Source of the DNA: Paraphysomonas bandaiensis
Lineage: Eukaryota > Chrysophyceae
DNA: 64,000 nucleotides
NCBI GenBank assembly: GCA_965644295.1
Contig: CBFFRP010000397.1
Location: 62,001 to 126,000, forward strand
Direction: 5' to 3'
In this document: piece after piece, positions 11,401 to 21,533 of the stretch
Layout of the letters: each line of letters starts with the position of its first letter
Position numbering within the stretch: the first letter of the stretch is position 1
Position numbers and translations under genes: made by a program
The notes under the pieces: model-generated
Databases searched by the model: none
What the model saw: only the letters and a program-made list of their open reading frames with translations
Told to the model about the DNA's origin: nothing

Positions 11401-12606
11401 ACTGATGGATTTGGTCTAAAGAAATGCACTTCTACACAGCAAGACCCACAACCCTGGCTTGAGATTGACTTAGGACAATTTGCTCTCATAGATGAAATAA
11501 GACTGTGGGGTCGGACGGACTCACCGCACGATTCATCGATGCCTGCTGACCACTTTACTTCCAGGCTATTTCCGTGTTGGGTTATGATTGGAATGGAGCC
11601 TTTCGACAGAAGTCCGGGGGAAATTTCTCTTGCAAACAGCAAGATGGATGCAGTGGCAAAAGTGAAATTTACGGAGAACACAAGAATGAGTTCTTGGAAG
11701 TGTCCAGCTAATACTCAAGGACGTTATGTACGAGTTCAACTTGAGGGGTACAACTTTTTATCTGTGGCTCAAGTGGAAGTGATGGGTAACTGGGGTATTA
11801 GTACTGGTGTGGGACGCGTGTCTTACGCGGCTGCAGGGCGGGATGTCACTGTTGCTGTCATAAGACCGAGAACTGACCCTATTGATATTGATAATATATA
11901 TCAAAGAGCAGCATACGCAGATGCAGGCAATGCTGATGTACTTCGACAATATGAGACCTTTGCATTGGAATATGACAAATATGGTAGAGGGGAAGCTATA
12001 TCTAAGTGCCATATATGTCGTGGTCAGACTCCATGTGAAATATGTCTCTTGAACAAAATGTATAAAGAGGAGATAGAGAATATGCCTGCTGGAATAGGTG
12101 GAAGGAGGAGGAGATTGGATAGCATAGAAGATTACCTTATCAACGCGAATAAACCAGAGCTCGTATTACCAGTTATTCATAGAGTTCAGCGACCAAGTAA
12201 ATGGGAAGATTTTAAAGCTAAATGGTTTCCCAGTTTTGGTCCTTTGCGCTGGTTCGCTGGAAACCCGAAATCAAAGACTATTGCACCAGAATTTGAGCAA
12301 TCGTCCTTGCTGTTAGACGGATTTAAACGAAATGATATTCCAACGTCTCCAAACCCTAGCATCCAACAACAAGAGCATGGGAAAACACAGAGTACTAATA
12401 ATGCTAACACACATATGCAGGTGACAGTTGATGCCGATAATTCCGAGCCCTATGCTCCTTCACCAGCTATGTCACCTCACGTACAATCTGCACAAAATAG
12501 TACTCACACGGTGAAGAATCCATTTCCGCGAAGTATTGGTGACAAGATTGATGAAACTAAACAAATGATAAATAAGAAGAAAGCTGCTGCAAGGAAAAGT
12601 AGATAG
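8410..12606 (+). CDS. EF-hand / RCC1-repeat / galactose-binding-like protein
   Basis: A 1,398-residue ORF without introns, starting at the first ATG after a stop-rich leader. It has four EF-hands. Loops at 79-90 (DDDGSGYLGFSE), 115-126 and 160-171 keep the calcium ligands. The fourth at about 196-207 lacks the central Gly and may not bind. RCC1-type blades follow: WG/FG repeats near residues 298, 428, 701, 759, 818, 891 and 936 (for example LYSWGVGGSGRLGLD). A charged coiled-coil insert lies at about 560-660, with a SAP-like helix pair near 530-560. Residues about 978-1128 resemble an F5/8 type C (discoidin-like) sandwich (PWLEIDLGQFALIDEIRLWG). A Cys-rich CHICRGQTPCEIC segment and a disordered tail follow. 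A calcium-regulated scaffold, possibly cytoskeletal or ciliary, is plausible inference. The substrate is unknown. Confidence 0.85.
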   Translation: MADDMSALTRVTSNNNTPKYLIPPTDDEIRDKLNTLTSFEKANQEAEKLKAKIALRNDKEKLREAIKSMTPDEVFNLFDDDGSGYLGFSEFRALLPALGIEIGDAKAFRYFNLCDTDGSGEIDVDEFKVALFACDPSSGNPVGFVPNKILTPLDAFETFDENGVGHLDEDEFYYAMEYLNLKLKDSKHEKFFTGIDFNKTECIDYLEFREVFLKVCNVRKELEDRGIEVPSFSFRSTLVDILREVLDEEEDRERRALAEARRYKAWIFSIKDKKRYLQRAQWRSYQELRSSLDAAGQVYVFGEGSHKQFSHSCRDKIATSKFEFENFDKVLMLWRDRVHPEQLVEKLKLQRRAEQQEEKRYSIQSMTGGQDMGGITTKERRIDPYEEALVSPFTGLKVSVNTASLWGRRIHHVAISENVLFALADQGEVYAWGGNSYWWHEIQPDSVYQTKWRGDITPRSQLLMNVENKTIPPDTNASDDIDTKNPDDEKVEYIKVVTKYFNVWEPPPNAATRMHYLEKELLAKVTYDEIRFSLECRGKQIPDITKLELVEELYHDIILEKKLLGERAHKAIRELENQVATLKKRRKFKLAARVQENIEKMWEPLREVQAEKRAAERAKKAAEVHNKAMKVESDYVDYRHRIAELRQEMGGKYTSRGNSLEINIHGTTPRGPDMQTPRGYQSALQVSAGTAHACLVHRSGQLYSWGVGGSGRLGLDLSQKGNPQCDVATPTLVQALNGRPVTRVSCGYSHTGAIVSGGDLYMWGSCALGKCGLGGPDVIGNVECYCSVPTKVIVGAENYKVKKLSCGASHTAVITENGRLFVFGCGDGGRLGLREGSYDTVTTPTLVESLLNETIVSVSCGNSTTVALTKISHAMVGPKGFQVRKLIGGKVYIAGSGNVFDKQYSVFTLLKDVEDIPMKLASAGYQHTALLSAEGELYCWGRNRGVCCGVAPHVKFIEHPLPIPCLFQNVKNLALGCRAEQSSTYNSREATAATDGDTDGFGLKKCTSTQQDPQPWLEIDLGQFALIDEIRLWGRTDSPHDSSMPADHFTSRLFPCWVMIGMEPFDRSPGEISLANSKMDAVAKVKFTENTRMSSWKCPANTQGRYVRVQLEGYNFLSVAQVEVMGNWGISTGVGRVSYAAAGRDVTVAVIRPRTDPIDIDNIYQRAAYADAGNADVLRQYETFALEYDKYGRGEAISKCHICRGQTPCEICLLNKMYKEEIENMPAGIGGRRRRLDSIEDYLINANKPELVLPVIHRVQRPSKWEDFKAKWFPSFGPLRWFAGNPKSKTIAPEFEQSSLLLDGFKRNDIPTSPNPSIQQQEHGKTQSTNNANTHMQVTVDADNSEPYAPSPAMSPHVQSAQNSTHTVKNPFPRSIGDKIDETKQMINKKKAAARKSR

Positions 12607-14637
12607 CATTAGTCTGGTATACCTTGTATGATATTTGTTCTATCTTTGTGAAGCATTGCTGATTTTTGTGAAACTATGTGTTCTAATATGGAGTAATGTA
12701 GTAATATGTAATTCTGTTTAAGTTCACGTTCATCAAAGTTTGCCAGTGTTCTGTTGAAACATGAGGTTAACAGGTATGCAGAATCCGAATTATACGTTTT
12801 GACTTTACTAACTGGGCTCTAAAATAATACAGAAATCTAGTGAATAATGTACCTAGTTGCAATGAATGATGATAAGTGATTATCACAATTTCAATTAATT
12901 GCTGCATTTAATTGAAATTAATTAATTAATTCGTTGCCGGTATACAGCATTTAACATTTAAGTGCTCAACATGCAACGCTACTCAGACCTCAGATATAGG
13001 AGGACTAGGGACAATATACTGTAATATTGTAATATTGATTGGTCGGCCAGATAGAACCAACATGATACCCACACTGATATTGGTATTGTTAAGTGTATGT
13101 GCAATAAATAGCAATATATTATTGTATCTACTACATACCAAACGTTTCTTAGTAAACCTGGGTGATCAGTTTCATCATTGCATTGATATGCATGAAGGTG
13201 TTGGTACAGCATAGATTAGTAAGTAGCATGCATAGATTATTAGTCCTACTTGAGCTAGAACATCACATCTATTTAATACTCATACGGTGTATAATTACTG
13301 TATATTCGACAGTATGTGTGTAAGTTTTTCTAAAAATAAAAAGTAAAGGTAACACGGCTTTGTGACATCATAACGTGGCGAATATGCATTTGCATAATTT
13401 AATCTATTCTAATACCACTTTATACCGTAAATAATACACCATGTTACGACGTCACTGATGTCTGAATTCTACTCTGCAGAAAATTTTCAATACTTCTTTC
13501 GCAAGAAACCTTCCGTTCAACGACTGAAACAATTAGACGAGCCCTTCTTGGTCACAGTTGTAACCGTATATCTTGCGATGTCATTTTGGAATCACACGAG
13601 TCAATCTCGCTATTATAGTAGACGACAGAAATTACCCTCTGTAGCATGTAATCTGAAATCTACATACATTCTAAAACCAAACACTGTCACATTCTTACCT
13701 CAGCTGAGGTGTCTCAAAATCCTGTATCATGCCCACCACTGTGCAATAAAATCGTGTTTCATAATCGTGGTTTTGTTTTTCAAGAAATATGTACTGTTTT
13801 GAGTCATTGCAACCCGCATTCTCGTGAGAGTCACGCCGATTGAGGTATACAGTCTTCAAAAGAATCCCTTTGAGAGTTTTCTTAAATATACTCTGTATTT
13901 CCGGTGAAGTGTTCACTCTCTTTTCCGCGTATATATTCTTAAGCGAACGACATCAATGACATATTAATGTATGTGTAGATATACAGACTAAATGCTTCCG
14001 GTATAGGTAATTGTCGTTTACCAAATATGCGGAGTAATTCTCATCAACTCAGTGTATTTCAGAATTCTTTCTTTCCTCTAATATCTAATGTGGTTATTGT
14101 ATTGCTTCTTGTTGTTGAGGTCACATACATGTAGATATTATTACAGAGATATCCGGATATGTATGGCTGGTTCGAGTGGTGTTGTATTCCTGGTTTGTAG
14201 CAGCTAAAAGTATAGTTTTGGTAGGCAGTTAAAATACCTAATTTTTTGAGTAATTTTAAGATGTGTGTTCTGTATATTCGGGCTTTGCAAACTAAAAATG
14301 ACGAAATACGTTCGTTTTTGTTAAAAATCCGGACATTTAATCATTAAAACCGTTGTTGACCTTACAATATGAGTATTCAGTATTCAACAATACTGTATTA
14401 TTCCCATACTTCACAGTATTCCACTTGGAAAATGAATGCTAGCCATACAGCCTCCTCCACTTCTCAGTCATCGAATTTCGAATCAATCACTCCACAGACG
14501 AAGTCATACAGTATGCCCATGTAATGTCCATCGTAGTCATATATAATCCACTCATCCATCAGTCTTATAGCAAACAATGAAACTATAGAGGAGCTTTATA
14601 AAGTAACTCTAATTGCGTTAATTGACTCTTTTAAATC
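12607..14637. other. Long intergenic stretch, no gene recognised
   Basis: About 2 kb of AT-rich DNA lie between the EF-hand/RCC1 gene and SUV3. Only isolated short frames occur (the longest 114 codons at 13458-13802), with no recognisable domain or coding character. A small A/T palindrome lies at about 12888-12925 (arms near TTTCAATTAA / TTTAATTGAAA) and could be a transcript-end hairpin. Nothing else stands out. Confidence 0.6.
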
Positions 14638-17168
14638 ATGCTAAGGTTGAGTAATATATTATCCTCTCATGTGAGGCGTAATATAACACATCGTCAGCTT
14701 ATAGCATTCTCAACTAAATCTATTAAAGATCGTATATATGATATATGTCATGGCTCAAAAGGTCCTTCATATAGAATTCTTACACGCGGTGTGGTGAGAG
14801 ATATAGTCGAAGACCCTGATATGATAGCCATAGCTAAATCAAAGTATATAGACGAGAGGTTATGGGGTCACTTTGGATTCAACTTTAGACGTAAACTTGC
14901 AAAAAATCCGGAAGAAGTATTCTTACCTAAAGAAGTGCCGAAGTTTTTAGACATGGTAGATGATTTATTGGACTCTGGTGGAAAGGAGAGTAAACAGTTT
15001 AGAGATTTAATGACAGAAGTTATGTTTCGAACTGCTGAAGTTGATTTGAAGCATGACATAGCGTCTACTCGAACTCTTACCTCGTGCTCAGATCTCCGTA
15101 TTCCCCACGAGTGGTATGCTCCGGCGCGGCTCATGCGGCGTAAGATCATATACCATGGTGGCCCGACGAACTCTGGAAAGACATACCACGCTCTGAAGCG
15201 TTTGCGCGATGCTGATCCAGAAAAGGGTGGAGGCGTATATTGTGGCCCCTTGCGCCTCCTTGCGCTTGAGGTCTACGAGCAACTTAACCGGCAAGGCGTT
15301 CACTGCAATCTGATCACGGGACAGGAGCAGCGCATTCTTCCTTTCAAAACCCATACATCATGTACTGTTGAAGTCGCTAACCTAAACCAAGATTATGATG
15401 TGGCAGTTATCGACGAAATACAGATGATCGCGGATTCGTCTAGAGGATATGCCTGGACGAGGGCACTTTTGGGATTGCGTGCCAGGGAGATCCATGTTTG
15501 CGGAGGTGCAGAGGCGGGAGACATTGTGAGGCAGTTGGCTGCTGACGCTGGCGATGATTTTGAGATGAAGACTTACTCTCGTCTTTCTGAGTTACGGTAA
15601 GGATTATGGAGTGCATGTTGTTCTTCTTGTTGGATTTTTTTTTTTACTTTTTTGTGTACAGTATTCAAGAGAACTCTCTCCGAGGGGACTACTCTCAAGT
15701 GCGACCTGGGGATTGTATTGTTGCCTTCTCAAAGGCTGATATATTCTCCATAAAAAGAGAGGTTGAACGTTTAACCAATCACAAGTGTTGTGTAGTATAT
15801 GGTCAGCTCCCTCCTGAGACGCGTTCAAAGCAAGCGCGGTTATTCAACGAGGAAGGCACAGGTTATGATGTTCTTGTCGCGTCTGACGCTATAGGGATGG
15901 GTTTGAATCTGAACATTAGACGCATTGTATTTCATACGACAGTCAAGCCGGGCTACGGCCAGAAGAAAAAGCCGGGATATATGGATGCAACTTACATAAA
16001 ACAAATAGCTGGTCGGGCTGGGAGGCGCTCGTCTCAGTACCAGTATGGGGAAGTCACGGCATGGCAAGAGCAGGACCTGGCATATATCCGCGCTATTATG
16101 GGGGAGGAGATTCCACAAATAAAGGCTGCTGGTATATTTCCATCTGTTGAACAGGTGGACTTATTTTCAAGGCATCTGATAGCCTACACCAGCGAAAATG
16201 CTTTGAAGGAGTCTTCCGCAGCTTCTGACGAGCCACAAAATAATGATAGTGATAGTGAAGCTGAAATGGGAGATGACAGCGTCTCCAGTCTTCTTGAGAG
16301 TGACGAGAGTGTACCAGAGAAAAGTAAGACAGATGATGCGGTTGTGACTATTGAAACTGCGAGACTTTCATCATTACTTGAGAAATTTGTGGCATCTGCA
16401 CAGACTACAGGTCACTACTTTCTGTGCGACCACGATTCCCTTATTGTAGTTTCTAACTGGCTTAATTCGATCCCATTGACCCTTTCAGATAGATTTGTGT
16501 TTGGCACAGCCCCAGTTGACCTTCGAGACGGGATATCTATCAATATGTTGTACTACTATGCGGCCATGTATGCGACTAAGCGCCCAGTACCTCTAAAGAT
16601 TCGATTCGCCAAGGGTAAGCCGAGGGACGTTGTTGAACTTACTGACCTCTGTTCGAAACACAACGTGGTCGACTTATATTTGTGGCTGTCGAACCGCTTC
16701 CCGAAATACTTTGTAGAAAGGGAAAGATGTCTAGAACAAAAGGAATACGCATTGGCGCTCATTCAGAGCACCTTAGAAAACACAATGCTCAAACACCAGT
16801 ATTCCCATTCTGAAAGCTTTAGAAAACTTCGGCGGGCTATGACTGTCACATTAGATGGATTGCCGGCATCCCTTCCTCCTAATATACGCTCAGTGATGTT
16901 CGAGAAATTGAGAGATATTCCGCAAGCGGAATGGAACTGCTTCCCGAATGAATTATGCAGTGGCGAGCAGGCCACTCTTTCCAAGGAACCGAGAGAAAGG
17001 GCACCGTCGAAACCGATCAACAAAACCGAGCATCAGTTTCGGGCGCCTCATCGGCGAAAGGAGAAAGGAAGGTCTTTTCATGAAAAACAGCTCCTGCAGA
17101 GTAAGCGAGTCGTACGCAGCGCTGATGGCAGAAAACTACAGGTGTATAAAGCAAGCCCAAGTGTGTAG
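14638..17168 (+). CDS. SUPV3L1: Mitochondrial ATP-dependent RNA helicase SUV3
   Basis: Two exons, 14638-15596 and 15662-17168, are joined across a 65-nt GT-AG intron in phase 2, giving 821 residues (human SUPV3L1 is about 786). The N-terminus is rich in Arg, Ser and hydrophobic residues and nearly lacks acids, as expected for a mitochondrial targeting peptide. Helicase signatures are Walker A GGPTNSGKT (174-182), the DEIQ box (259-262) typical of SUV3 rather than DEAD proteins, ASDAIGMGLNL, and motif VI QIAGRAGRR from residue 434. SUV3 unwinds RNA as the motor of the mitochondrial degradosome with a 3'-5' exonuclease, removing aberrant and antisense transcripts. An acidic Ser/Asp/Glu linker near 530-560 is specific to this copy. 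The tail is strongly basic. Confidence 0.95.
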
Positions 17169-17768
17169 CAGTTTTCAACGAAATCATCTGGTCCATTAGG
17201 TTAGTGTACATACGACTGAGAATAGTACTATCTGTATTGTGTGATATACACTCAAGCGATTTGCCTAAGAGGAGTTGCTATGAGTTTTACTTCTACTCTT
17301 TGTTTTGCGCTTGTAGACCATTACGTACATGAGTAGAAGTAATGTTGTAGTTTGTGGTGTTAATGCAATTGTTGAAGTTGTAGTGTACATTTCATTAGCT
17401 TGTAACGTGGCATTGCAACTCGTGTATCATAGTAATGAGGGTCGCATCTCAAAATATAATGCCGCAAGATGTGTAATATGTACAGCAAGATGTTGATTAT
17501 CGTGAGTACATGGCATTACAGTCGAAATCAGGGCAACAGCGTGACGGGTAATAATACTATATTTACTAATGATCTTAAATATCCCCGTTGGCAATTAATA
17601 GTATAAATATTTCAAGGAAAAGGAGTAATGTTGCAAGTAACTGGCTCCAGATATGTTTACTTTTTTCTCATCATGCTAGGAAACGGTAACATATACATTA
17701 AAGATAAGGGAGTTGTACTTTAGATGATGATGACTTCACTCTCTCCTTCGGGTGTCCACTCTCTTCTC
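17169..17768. other. Intergenic 3' of SUV3
   Basis: About 600 bp with no supported gene or repeat. It lies between SUV3 and a weak minus-strand exon candidate. Confidence 0.5.
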
Positions 17769-18085
17769 TCATGAGTTAATGAAGTATCCCCCTGTGTAAT
17801 ATAACGTCAACATAATATACCCAATTATATAGCGATAATACATACCACACATTTCCTCTTTGTAATCCAATACGATCCATTTATTGTCAATTTGGATTTT
17901 TTGCGTACGAGCAATCGGCTTCGGGTTGTTAAGCCTTAAAAACACCACTGTGGAGTGGCTGCGCATAACATACCTCACTGTCACATCCTTTATTCTAACT
18001 TGTGCAAAGTGTTGGCGAATCAGCTCTTCGTGTCCCCTAGAGTCGCATCTACAACTAAACACGTAGTGGTTCCTTTTGCCATCTT
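17769..18085 (-). CDS. Orphan exon candidate, divergent RRM-like (uncertain)
   Basis: On the minus strand an exon from about 18085 to 17846 reads ..RGHEELIRQHFAQVRIKDV.. and ..STVVFLRLNNPKPI... It is followed by a plausible 54-nt intron (17845-17792, GTATGT to ACAG) and a short terminal exon ending TGA at 17769. The pattern of a helix (HEELIRQHF), a beta strand (VRIKDVTVRYV) and a second strand with hydrophobic core (TVVFLRL) resembles a divergent RNA-recognition motif, but no RNP1 box can be read. A stop just upstream of about 18088 means the start must come from an unidentified upstream exon. It could be a real small gene, or a fragment left by rearrangement. Confidence 0.3.
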
Positions 18086-18657
18086 AACATCCAACATGAG
18101 TGCCACTTAATTTATGCAGTTAATTCACGACATTGCCTTCCCTGTTCTCTTCTGCATCACAGCAATCGACAAGTGATACTTTTTCAGTTTGTGCAGTGGG
18201 GTCGGTAATTCTTTTGTGCAGTATCCTTAACAGTTAGTTTTGTTAACAACGATTTCAGTTTATGCAATTAAGCAATGTGTACATAGGTAGAGGTACGCGG
18301 TCGCAACATTCAGCCGCACCCACTAGAGGGCCGCACGCAGTGATTAGTTGCGCTGTCAGTATGGGGCAGTTTGTAATCAAGAGATTAAGACACGACATAC
18401 TTTTGTATATTGTGTACAGATGTGATGCATACTGTGATACTGTGCCCTCTAGTTCCCTCTAATTTCCAATATGCCATTATTTATAATTTATACAAACACT
18501 TGTAATTAATATAAACAATAATTCATAATAATCTTCACCATAAAAATAATGCACCACTCCTAAGAAAAAGTATCACTTTTCATCTTTTACTGCATATTTA
18601 CGACTTCAGATACTTCTGAAGTAGGCGTCTAAAACACTCTAAAAGATGCATTAGCAT
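18086..18657. other. Gap, nothing clearly recognised
   Basis: About 570 bp with mixed composition. A short GC-richer patch (18285-18350) interrupts AT-rich DNA. No gene, RNA or repeat could be supported. Confidence 0.4.
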
Positions 18658-18975
18658 TCACATAGAAGTAGCTGCACCATCGCGATCTAGTAGGGCTGTT
18701 GTCAGACTAGGAACAGAGTGACGCCTTCTTCCCATTGGCCTACTCGCATCGATAAACTCGGCTGACGAGTTCAACAAACATGAATCTATAGTGTTTCTCT
18801 CACTGGTGTGTAATCGTGTGCTAAACAAGACCCTTGCAGGGGCAAATGATGGCTGAATAGTTACTGATATCGCCACTGGCTTTCGGCTCAATGAATGTGG
18901 TGATCTAAAATCAGCATACCTACTACACCATCTTGGGCGATGAGTTCTCGTTGCCTCATACGTGATTTGACTCAT
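18658..18975 (-). CDS. Hypothetical 105-residue protein
   Basis: An ATG-to-TGA frame of 105 codons. The region is clearly richer in G and C than its flanks, which is the main sign that it may be coding. The product is basic and rich in Arg, Ser and Thr (for example SRKPVAISVTIQPSF and MGRRRHSVPSL), with no membrane segment or known domain. It could equally be one exon of a longer gene or a chance frame. No function is proposed. Confidence 0.35.
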   Translation of the reverse strand: MSQITYEATRTHRPRWCSRYADFRSPHSLSRKPVAISVTIQPSFAPARVLFSTRLHTSERNTIDSCLLNSSAEFIDASRPMGRRRHSVPSLTTALLDRDGAATSM

Positions 18976-19185
18976 ATACTCTACGTTTCATATATACATC
19001 AAAGTAACTCATAGCAATATCACTGTAGTAACTCATACATACATACATCTGTAGACTTGAGACGAACATATCTTGTTGAAGAAGATACATACACTATGCA
19101 TACATACCGCATACACTGTGGTGTTCGTACTACTGTACGTCATACATATACAGCAGAGTGTGTTTTGATACGAGTATATTATATT

Positions 19186-20965
19186 CCTATAACGAAAGAA
19201 AATCGGCCCCCTCAAAAAAATCGGCCCCCCTTTTCATCATCCATTTTCCCACCCCCCCTTGAACTGATATGCACATACACACATGACATTAACTCCAACA
19301 CCACAACTAACCACAACATACACCAATACAATCAGACACATACACACTGTCTTTACAATGGAGTATTTCAACATTATATGCAGCCATTTTTACCATCACA
19401 CCCTGTGTCTCGAGTGATAAGACAGAGGAGCCCTGCGTCCTCAGGATGGCTATTGATCGCTATATGCAGAGCAGTGGGATACACTAACCACTACTGAGAC
19501 TCTATATGCGACTTACTTCTGCAGACAAAGTGTTTGGAGAGGTGAGAGGGTGTGGGAGGGTCACGTATCATCTCTGTGGCTTGGATTCTGTGCCGGTCAG
19601 TATTTGTCCATAGGGAGGAGGGGTCCATACAGTGCATATCAGGTCATACATTCACCAGAAATTTAAAATACGCCATAATAGTATGCCATATTGATGGATG
19701 GAGGGCATTGATATGGCATATCAACCAATTTGATTAGATTTAAGTGCACCGCTGCCGTCCGTAGAAATTATGTGGATATGCTACCTTGTCACCATCCGAG
19801 TCAGCTTATCAGTGTCGGAACAGACTTATCGAATGGAAGATAAGCGATATTTATTTGGTAGAAACAGATTTGGCACTTTATGGGCTTCCTTGTGCGTTGT
19901 ACAATGATTAATGTTGCAAATACCCTTGACTAGCTTGTTGGTTGCAGGCACCCATGTTAGGGTGCTGTAGGGTCACAGCAAGCAGTGTTCACTCATGTCA
20001 TATATGTAGGATACCTAATATATTGCACTCATTCTGCTTTATTGGGGTCTTGTTACATCTACAATGCCATTGTTGCCATACTTGTCGATTTAAATAGGCT
20101 TTACGGCGAGTGCAGCTGATGATTGTTGAAAGTCTATATATGTCTAGTCTTTGTTGGCTATTCTCAAGACTTTGTCCCGAACTATCTCTCCACGCGACTT
20201 GTGTGAATGTGTATGTTTTATGTCTATACATATATATTACCTTTGTATGTACTTTATATGCACATGTGTGTACTACATTTCCCTTATGTTTACTAGGTTT
20301 ATATGGGTGTACGAGGTTTATTGTATATATTACCTACAATGCTACATATAAGCGTCAGTGTTCGAATATATGTACTCTTGACTTTATGTATGAGAATATG
20401 TTATCTGTGTGTTTGTGTATGCATATATATACGAGCGTTCTGAATGTATGTGTATCTGTGTGTTGTCATGTAGATATTTATAATAATAATATGATATCGT
20501 TATAGTCGATGTGAACTTGCTTGTATAAGTACTAGTCATAGTAAAGTAGCTATACATATATGTAGATCTTAAATACAACGATTGGCAGTATGTGTTTACA
20601 AGAAGTATAGGTATAAGGTATAAGTTTGCTTATCACACAAGTGTCTAAATCTAAACTACGAAGGAGTACAGTAGCTGATTTATATTGACAGAAGTAGTGT
20701 ACTATTCCAAGTTATATGTGGGCTAGCATCGAGGTATTTGCTGGAATAATTACATGCATAACAAGACAGTATACTATCAAACCACACATATACCGGCATG
20801 AATTTATAAGCAAATATTAGAATATTAGTCAAGTGGTTATCTAGTTTCAAAATAGCAATCAATAGACGATAACAACCTAGGAATTATAAGCACACCACCA
20901 GTACTCTCGCCACTAAACAGATTAGTTGGGAATATATGCGAACAATAGCATACAACTACGCAATG
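19186..20965 (+). repeat. Left arm of the large inverted repeat
   Basis: This 1,780-bp arm matches the reverse complement of 21534-23295 almost throughout. It holds a tract of C-rich termini, then AT-rich sequence with many short TATA/TGTA runs. It contains about 20 extra bases near 20935 relative to the other arm. Confidence 0.85.
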
Positions 20966-21533
20966 TTTTAATGGTTTAAGTATTACGTTTTCAGTGATAA
21001 TACGGGATGAAGTGGTAGATGTAATGTTTGACTTAATTTCTTGTGTTTTCGTTTATGTCACACTTCGTTGTCGCGCAGCACATAGAGAGTTGGTTGAGGG
21101 TGGTATTGAACCTGGTACTACCATCATTTGTCATAATAATCTCCCGCATGTTGAACTTTAGTCAAAGAGTGTTAATCATGAAGTAGTTGTTGAAAGATAC
21201 AAAGCGGAGATGGCTGCTGGAGACCTTAAGTTCATTATAGAATACATGTGGATGAAGAAAATATTCGTATAAAGGTTTCAAGACAGCAACAGCTATAAAG
21301 CAGAAAGGAAAAGAATAAAAAAGGCAGAAGATGCGCTGTAAAGAGCAACAAATGAAAGAACTTGACACTTAAAAAAGAAAATCAGAGTCTTAATCGAAAC
21401 ATAGAGCTGATATTACTTTGATAGGCGGAGGCAAATTGTACATGCTCTATCAGCTCTAGCTGCTCCTACAACCTGGAGCACTGGAACATAAAATGACTAA
21501 TTCGATTTAAAGACATTCAATAGTTCGTTGTAC
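20966..21533 (+). pseudogene. Decayed coding sequence in the inverted-repeat spacer
   Basis: From about 20994 to 21480 one plus-strand frame keeps coding-like character across several stops. Readable pieces include RAAHRELVEGGIEPGTTI and, further on, AERKRIKKAEDAL. The stops fall in this single frame as TAG, TAA, TAA, TGA, TAG, TGA and TAA, with no frameshift visible in this reading. The helical, charged pieces suggest a coiled-coil segment. A TTTTCAG just before the start resembles a splice acceptor. I do not recognise the family. Given its position between long inverted arms it may be the remnant of the element's own gene or of captured host sequence. Confidence 0.5.

Noticed and set aside
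13458-13802. 114-codon ORF in the 2-kb gap before SUV3
   Set aside because: No coding composition, no recognisable domain, no splice context.
20990-21490. Ciliate-like genetic code (TAA/TAG read as Gln) suggested by in-frame stops in the spacer
   Set aside because: Every well-supported gene in the window ends properly at TAA, TAG or TGA and none has an internal stop, and TGA also interrupts this frame.
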